Assembly: GCF_006517235.1 (NCBI RefSeq)
Contig: NZ_CP041188.1
Span: 1,674,001-1,738,000 of the forward strand
Origin: Pseudarthrobacter sp. NIBRBAC000502772
Lineage (GTDB): Bacteria; Actinomycetota; Actinomycetes; Actinomycetales; Micrococcaceae
Direction: 5' to 3'
DNA: 64,000 nt
The notes below the pieces were generated by a model. It did not search any database. It was not told where the DNA came from and saw only the letters and a program-made list of their open reading frames with translations. Of this stretch, positions 59,572-64,000 are shown one piece after another (positions within the stretch are counted from its first letter, which is position 1; each line of letters starts with the position of its first letter). A program made the position numbers and the translations under genes.

Positions 59572-60264
59572 TCAGACCAAGGCGCGTCGCGCCGGTTCTT
59601 CCGTCAGCCGGCCCTGCTGGAGCCTGAAGCGGCGGTCCGTCTTGTTGGCCAGCGCCCTGTCGTGCGTGACCACCAGGATAGTGGTGTTGTGGTCACGGCT
59701 GAGCGAGCTGAGCAGTTCGATGATGTGATCACCCGTCTGCTCATCAAGGTTCCCGGTGGGCTCGTCCGCGAGGATCAGCTTGGGTTCGTTGGCCAGCGCC
59801 CGGGCGATCGCCACGCGCTGCTGCTCGCCGCCGGACAGCCGGTTGATGCGCCGCACCTGTTTCTCCGTGTCGAGCTGCACCTGCTCCAGAAGGTCCATTG
59901 CCCGCTGCCGTCGCTCCGCCCTCCGCACCCCGGCGAACTCCATGGGCAGCATGACGTTGTCCAACGCGGAAAGATTCGGGATCAGGTTGAACTGCTGGAA
60001 AACGAACCCAATGTCCCGCCGCCGGTACTCGGTCAGTTTGCCGTCCGGCATCCCTGCCAGGCTCACGCCGTTGACGACGACGTCTCCGCTGGTGGGTTTG
60101 TCCAGCGCACCGAGGAGGGACAACAGTGTGCTCTTGCCGCTGCCGCTTTTGCCGACGATGCAGGCCAGCGTGCCCTGCTCCAGTACAAAACTGACGTCGT
60201 TGACCGGCTTGATGGTGCGGTCACCGGAGTTGAAAGTGCGGACCAGGTTCTTGACTTCAATCAT
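59572..60264 (-). CDS. ABC transporter ATPase, MacB/LolD type
   Basis: The protein is 230 residues. Walker A GKSGSGKSTLLSLLG, Q-loop FVFQQFNLIPNLSALDNVML, signature LSGGEQQRVAIARAL and Walker B LILADEPTGNLD are all present, with H-loop VVTHD. MacB-type ATPases drive mechanotransmission with a FtsX-like permease, here encoded 2 bp upstream. The ATG follows GAGGAGA. This pair probably exports a peptide or lipid or handles envelope stress; no two-component genes are adjacent. Confidence 0.94.
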   Translation of the reverse strand: MIEVKNLVRTFNSGDRTIKPVNDVSFVLEQGTLACIVGKSGSGKSTLLSLLGALDKPTSGDVVVNGVSLAGMPDGKLTEYRRRDIGFVFQQFNLIPNLSALDNVMLPMEFAGVRRAERRQRAMDLLEQVQLDTEKQVRRINRLSGGEQQRVAIARALANEPKLILADEPTGNLDEQTGDHIIELLSSLSRDHNTTILVVTHDRALANKTDRRFRLQQGRLTEEPARRALV

Positions 60265-60266
60265 GG

Positions 60267-61733
60267 CTATTCTCCTCGCAGGACTTCGATGGGACGGATG
60301 CGCGCCGTGAGCAGCGCAGGGACCAGCGCGCCGATGATGGCCACGCCGAACACCGCTGCGATGCCGGCGGCGATGACGCCGGGGGAGGCGCTGGCGGTGA
60401 CCGATGTCAGCAGCTGGGACGCGCCGCCAAGGGGTCCTCCCTGGCCGCCGGGGAAGCCAGCGCCGCCGCCGGGGAAGCCGGCACCGCCGCCGGGGAAGCC
60501 GGCACCTCCGGCTACGCCGGCCGCGCGACCGGTGGTGGCCGCCGTCGTACTCGTGTTGGTGCTGATCAGTGCGGAAGCGATGCCTCCGCTGGCAAAGGAG
60601 GCGACGGCAGCCCCCACCGCGCTGCCCATGGCCACCAGCACCAGCGCTTCCAGCACGAACTGCAGTCCGATGGTGCGGTTGGGTGCTCCGATCGCCTTCA
60701 GGACACCGATTTCCCGGCGGCGCTCGCGGACCAGCATGACCATGATCAGCAGGATGATCAGTCCGGCGGTGCCCAGGGCTGCGACGAAGGCGATGAAGGA
60801 GATGTTCTTGACGCTGCCGAGCGAGCTGACGGCCGACTCCAGGTTCTGGCCCTGGGTGACGTCGGCCTTGTCCGTGCCGAGGGCGGACTCAAGCGCGGTC
60901 TTGGCGGCCCCGAGGTTCTCCATGCTGTCCACCGTGACGATCATCGATGACAGCTCGCCAGGCAGTTCCGCGACGGTCTGCGCCGTCGGAAGGGTCAGAT
61001 ACAGGGCGTTGTTGCCGAACGTGGTGCCTGAATCGAAGAGGCCAGCCACCGTGAACGTCTGGTCGTTGATGGTGAACGTGGAACCGATGGCCAGGTTGTT
61101 CTTCTCGGCCAGTGTGGTTCCCAGGAGGGCGTTGGCGGATTCAGCCGTGTAGTCGCCCAGCCCAGTGCCTTCGGTGATGGTCAGGGCCTTGCCGGTGCTG
61201 TCCATCTCGCCGCCGATTCCCGTCGCGGTGATGGGAAGCGAGCGCACCGGCTGCGTGGTAGTTCCCGTGGTGCCGTTCGCGGCCTGGTTACGGCCGCCGA
61301 GTGTGCCGGCGTCGATGGCTGCGGTGAGGCTGGTGGTCAAGGTGGTGGCGTTCTGTCCGCCGGGCCCGCCCTGGCCGCCGCCGGGGCCAGCCTGCGTGCC
61401 GGCCGCCGTCTGCGCTGCCGCTTCGGCCGCGTTCCGCAGCCGGAGTGAACTGGTGCCGACGACGGAGGTTACGTTGGGGACGGCAGCTGCGGTTGCTGCC
61501 TGCTCGGCGGTCAGCGGCTCGCCGCCGCCTTCGAAGCCTTGGCCGCCGGCAGGGTTGACGGTCAGGACGGTCCCGACGGACGCGTTCAGCTCCTGGACTT
61601 TGGCTCCGACGGCCTGGTTGGCCACCAGCATGGCCAGGGCAAGTCCGATCGCGACGGCCAGGACTGCCACCACCGCAGCTGTTCGGACCTTGTTTCTGAA
61701 GGCGTTGCCAACACTCCGGGCAAGGACGCTCAC
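60267..61733 (-). CDS. ABC transporter permease, MacB/FtsX type
   Basis: The protein is 488 residues starting GTG. One N-terminal helix (VRTAAVVAVLAVAIGLALAM) and a large extracytoplasmic region (about 45-310) with a glutamine/glycine/proline-rich loop (GTQAGPGGGQGGPGGQN) precede a conserved FtsX core (LIILLIMVMLVRERRREIGV). A glycine/phenylalanine stretch of three GAGFPGG units lies in the loop before the last helix; its DNA is a tandem 21-bp repeat (60450-60512). The protein ends GALVPALLTARIRPIEVLRG, the family end. Four helices in all. Confidence 0.92.
   Translation of the reverse strand: MSVLARSVGNAFRNKVRTAAVVAVLAVAIGLALAMLVANQAVGAKVQELNASVGTVLTVNPAGGQGFEGGGEPLTAEQAATAAAVPNVTSVVGTSSLRLRNAAEAAAQTAAGTQAGPGGGQGGPGGQNATTLTTSLTAAIDAGTLGGRNQAANGTTGTTTQPVRSLPITATGIGGEMDSTGKALTITEGTGLGDYTAESANALLGTTLAEKNNLAIGSTFTINDQTFTVAGLFDSGTTFGNNALYLTLPTAQTVAELPGELSSMIVTVDSMENLGAAKTALESALGTDKADVTQGQNLESAVSSLGSVKNISFIAFVAALGTAGLIILLIMVMLVRERRREIGVLKAIGAPNRTIGLQFVLEALVLVAMGSAVGAAVASFASGGIASALISTNTSTTAATTGRAAGVAGGAGFPGGGAGFPGGGAGFPGGQGGPLGGASQLLTSVTASASPGVIAAGIAAVFGVAIIGALVPALLTARIRPIEVLRGE
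60450..60512. repeat. Three tandem 21-bp units inside the permease gene
   Basis: GGGGAAGCC starts at 60450, 60471 and 60492, each followed by a (G/A)GC(G/A)CC(G/T)CCG-type block. They code three GAGFPGG units. Such in-frame units can expand or contract between strains. Confidence 0.85.
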
Positions 61734-61846
61734 GGTACTCCTAAGATCTGGGGCCGGCGGAAGGCCGGCATCTGCTCCTACCCTCGCGTCCGGGCCTGTG
61801 CAGGACGACGGACGAAGCTGTGTTTCAGCTGTGAAACGCGGCGGGC

Positions 61847-61892
61847 AGTGAGAGAGCGTTAGTGAAGAGCGTGCATTAAGTGAGAGAGCGTT
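61847..61892. repeat. Two direct AGTGAGAGAGCGTT repeats
   Basis: AGTGAGAGAGCGTT occurs at 61847-61860 and 61879-61892, 32 bp apart, between the permease start and the sugar-binding gene's terminator. The related AGTGATAGAGCATT occurs at 46561-46574. Confidence 0.7.
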
Positions 61893-61899
61893 GGAACGC

Positions 61900-61938
61900 G
61901 GAATGCCCCGGCTCCCTATAGGGGAGCCGGGGCATTCC
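61900..61938 (-). terminator. Terminator after the sugar-binding protein gene
   Basis: GGAATGCCCCGGCTCCC (61900-61916) pairs perfectly with GGGAGCCGGGGCATTCC (61922-61938) over a 5-nt loop, 58 bp beyond the stop at 61997. Confidence 0.88.
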
Positions 61939-61996
61939 AGGTAAACCGGTGGTGACCGGCGGACCGTGCTGCTTGGACCGCGTTACTTGGACCGCG

Positions 61997-63091
61997 TTAC
62001 TTGGTCAGCGGGCCCAGTACCGGATCGTCCACGTAGGCCGTCTTCACGTTGGCGGCGGTCACGATGACCGGCGGCAGCAGGAAGGCGGGGACGGTCTTTA
62101 CCGTGTTGTTGTAGGACTTGTCGTCGTTGATCTCAGGCTTCTTGCCTGCCTGGAGATCCTTGACCATCACGATCGCGTGCTCAACGAGCTTGCGGGTGTC
62201 CTTGTTGATGGTGGAGTACTGCTCGCCGGCAAGGATGGACTTGACGGATTCAACTTCCGAGTCCTGGCCGGTGATGATGGGCAGCGGCTTGCCGGCGGCC
62301 TTGACCGAAGTCAGGACAGCGCGGGCCAAGGTGTCGTTCGGTGAAAGGACGCCGTCCAGCGAAGCGGTTCCATAGGAACCGGTCAACAGGGTGTCGGCGC
62401 GGCGCTGGGCGTTCTCAGCTTTCCAGCCCTGGGTGACGGCCTGCTCGAAGCTGGCCTGGCCGGAGAGTACCTTCAGCGTGCCGTCGTCGATCTTGGGCTT
62501 CAGGATGCTCATGGCACCGTCGAAGAAGACCTTCGCGTTGGCATCATCCGGTGAACCGGCGAAGAGCTCGATGTTGTAAGGGCCGGTCGGTTTCTTGGCC
62601 TTCATTCCGTCGAGCAGCGCCTGGCCCTGCAGCACGCCCACCTTGAAGTTGTCGTAGGCCACGTAGTAGTCCACGTTCTCTGTGTTGAGCAGCAGCCGGT
62701 CATAGGCAATGATCGTCGCGCCGGAGTCCTTCGCCTGCTTCAGCTGGGTGCCCAGCTGGGCACCGTCGATGGCACCGACAATGATGACCTTGGCGCCCTT
62801 GGTGATCATGGCACTGATCTGGTTCTGCTGCTCGGAGACGCCGCCGTTGGCGAACTGCACGTCGGGCTTGAAGCCTGCGCTGGAGAGCCCGTCGTTGAAC
62901 AGCTTCTCCGCCAGTACCCAGTTTTCGCTGGTCTTCTGGGGAAGCGCGACGCCGATGGAGGAGTTCTTCTCGAAGCCGCCGGCTCCGGTGGTGCTGGTGG
63001 TGCCGGGTTCGGCCCGTCCGCAGGCCGTCAGCGCCAGTGCTGCGATTGCAGCTATCGCTGCTGCCTTTCCTACTTTACCAATCATTCGCAT
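61997..63091 (-). CDS. chvE: Multiple-sugar-binding lipoprotein, ChvE family
   Basis: From MRMIGKVGKAAAIAAIA, the protein is 364 residues (a GTG at 63103 would add four). A lipoprotein signal ends ALALTACG. The periplasmic-binding-fold mature part starts NSSIGVALPQKTSENWVLAE, with DGAQLGTQLKQAKDSGATII, YDNFKVGVLQGQALLDG and TGQDSEVESVKSILAGEQYS. ChvE proteins bind xylose, galactose, arabinose or glucose for the GguAB/MmsAB importer. The matching permease is encoded immediately upstream (63142 onward). It is the last gene of this operon here. Confidence 0.93.
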   Translation of the reverse strand: MRMIGKVGKAAAIAAIAALALTACGRAEPGTTSTTGAGGFEKNSSIGVALPQKTSENWVLAEKLFNDGLSSAGFKPDVQFANGGVSEQQNQISAMITKGAKVIIVGAIDGAQLGTQLKQAKDSGATIIAYDRLLLNTENVDYYVAYDNFKVGVLQGQALLDGMKAKKPTGPYNIELFAGSPDDANAKVFFDGAMSILKPKIDDGTLKVLSGQASFEQAVTQGWKAENAQRRADTLLTGSYGTASLDGVLSPNDTLARAVLTSVKAAGKPLPIITGQDSEVESVKSILAGEQYSTINKDTRKLVEHAIVMVKDLQAGKKPEINDDKSYNNTVKTVPAFLLPPVIVTAANVKTAYVDDPVLGPLTK

Positions 63092-63141
63092 TTCTTGGTC
63101 CACTTTCTCTTTGGGGGTATTGGTTCCGGAACCTGAATCGC

Positions 63142-64000
63142 TCAGGCTTCCCTGGCGATCGTTTCCTTGGTGGAGGTGGTTTCGTCGGGCTGCAGGGGTG
63201 TGCCGGGCCCGCCGGTTGGGCGGTTGAAGCTCTGCATCATCAGTCCGATGATGGACCGCTTGCCCTGAGACTTGTTGTAGACGTCGAACGCCACGGCGAT
63301 CAGCAGGACCAGGCCCTTAATGATCTGGGTGAGGTCGGCGCCGACGCCGAGGAGCTGCAGGCCGTTGTTCAGGACTGCCATGACCAGGCCACCGATGATG
63401 GAACCGATCACGGTGCCCACGCCGCCTGTCACGGCCGCGCCGCCGATGAAGACTGCGGCGATGGCGTCCAGTTCCCAGCCGACGCCGTCGAACGGGCCCG
63501 AAGCGGTGGAGCGGCCCACGAAGATCATGCCCGCGAGGCCGGCCAGGATGGACATGTTCATCATGACCAGGAAGTTGACCTTCTTGGACTGGACGCCGGA
63601 GAGTTCGGCTGCATGCCGGTTGCCGCCCACGGCGTAAATGTGGCGACCCACCACGGTCTTGGAGGAGACGAAACCGTAAATCAGGACCAGGACGGCGAGG
63701 ATCAGGCCGGGGATGGGGAAGGACGTGCCCGGACGGCCGGTGGCAAAGAGGTACGTGGCGTACAGGATGGCCGCGCAGACCAGGACAAGCTTCAGGACGA
63801 CCACCCAGGTCTCTGCCACTTCGGCGCCCAGCACCTTCGCGGTCCGGCGGCGGCGGATTTCGCTGAAGATCACGAAGGTGACTGCAGCGAGGCCGATCAG
63901 CAGGGTGAGGTTGTTGTATCCGGTGCTGGGCCCAACCTCAGGAAGGTAGCCGGAACCCAGGTACTGGAAGTCATTGGGTACCGGGATGGTGTTGGACTTG
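63142..64000 (-). CDS. Multiple-monosaccharide ABC permease, MmsB/GguB type, 3' part
   Basis: The open frame continues beyond base 64000, so only the C-terminal 285 codons are visible; full-length members are about 410-430 residues. The sequence has several helices (LVLVCAAILYATYLFATG, IPGLILAVLVLIYGFV) and the family blocks VVGRHIYAVGGNRHAAELSG and GAAVTGGVGTVIGSIIGGLV. The tail is short and charged (DETTSTKETIAREA). It forms the channel for the ChvE-bound sugar. The ATPase gene should lie further right, outside the window. Confidence 0.92.
   Translation of the reverse strand, partial: KSNTIPVPNDFQYLGSGYLPEVGPSTGYNNLTLLIGLAAVTFVIFSEIRRRRTAKVLGAEVAETWVVVLKLVLVCAAILYATYLFATGRPGTSFPIPGLILAVLVLIYGFVSSKTVVGRHIYAVGGNRHAAELSGVQSKKVNFLVMMNMSILAGLAGMIFVGRSTASGPFDGVGWELDAIAAVFIGGAAVTGGVGTVIGSIIGGLVMAVLNNGLQLLGVGADLTQIIKGLVLLIAVAFDVYNKSQGKRSIIGLMMQSFNRPTGGPGTPLQPDETTSTKETIAREA

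Noticed and set aside
1..64000. tRNA genes, rRNA genes, CRISPR arrays or insertion sequences
   Set aside because: No T-loop with paired acceptor arms, no regularly spaced repeat-spacer units and no transposase-like protein was found; the repeats present are dispersed or short tandem types.

Overview
The window is high-GC actinobacterial DNA, most likely from Arthrobacter, Pseudarthrobacter or a close relative in the Micrococcaceae. The signs are frequent GTG and TTG starts, a monomeric NADP isocitrate dehydrogenase, a perM(DUF6350)-purN-purH neighbourhood, LAxTG surface anchoring, and dispersed intergenic repeats. The species call is inference. I see no tRNA, rRNA, CRISPR array or replication origin.

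Layout. 1-1017 is the 5' part of a JetA (DUF3375) gene running off the left edge, so a Wadjet anti-plasmid system probably continues outside. A VapBC-type toxin-antitoxin pair, an alpha/beta hydrolase and a cold-shock gene follow. 4286-12353 is a carbohydrate block: a GH3 glycosidase, then an apparently imported unit of a GH35/DUF5597 enzyme, two ABC permeases, a binding protein and a TetR regulator. It has lower GC and abuts a truncated membrane-protein gene. ctaD stands alone at 12.7-14.5 kb. gntR-gntK-gntP (14.7-17.6 kb) is a gluconate uptake and phosphorylation locus. 19.2-24.1 kb holds an APC permease, two convergent IclR regulators and homocysteine S-methyltransferase; a one-gene segment bounded by 24-bp direct repeats lies between the regulators. 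24.2-27.3 kb has a PaiB-like protein, an EamA exporter and a divergent MocR regulator.

28.3-36.3 kb is a signalling block: a large hybrid kinase overlapping a receiver-GGDEF protein, then a PAS-GGDEF-EAL protein, with a persulfide-dioxygenase-like MBL-rhodanese protein between them. 36.5-39.1 kb encodes UDP-glucose dehydrogenase and a GT4 glycosyltransferase. 39.2-41.9 kb has an SPFH/NfeD pair and an HNH endonuclease with a possible EVE-like front end. 42.1-43.2 kb and 56.2-58.3 kb carry two related secreted proteins ending in the same SFDPGSSPD peptide. The second lies upstream of a LAKTG-anchored repeat protein; the first lies upstream of a 28-residue open frame bounded by strong hairpins. 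Between them are DUF4383, perM, purN, an MFS transporter, purH, a secreted trypsin-like protease, icd and a Ser/Thr kinase-lipoprotein pair. The right end holds a Gfo/Idh/MocA oxidoreductase, a MacB-type ABC exporter and the start of a ChvE-type sugar ABC transporter that leaves the window.

The least explained features are the direct-repeat-bounded gene cassette, the SFDPGSSPD protein family with its hairpins and small frame, a 48-bp repeat found about 12 bp after stop codons, and a second repeat family that supplies C-terminal residues to real genes. The window also shows the edge of a known defence system (Wadjet).
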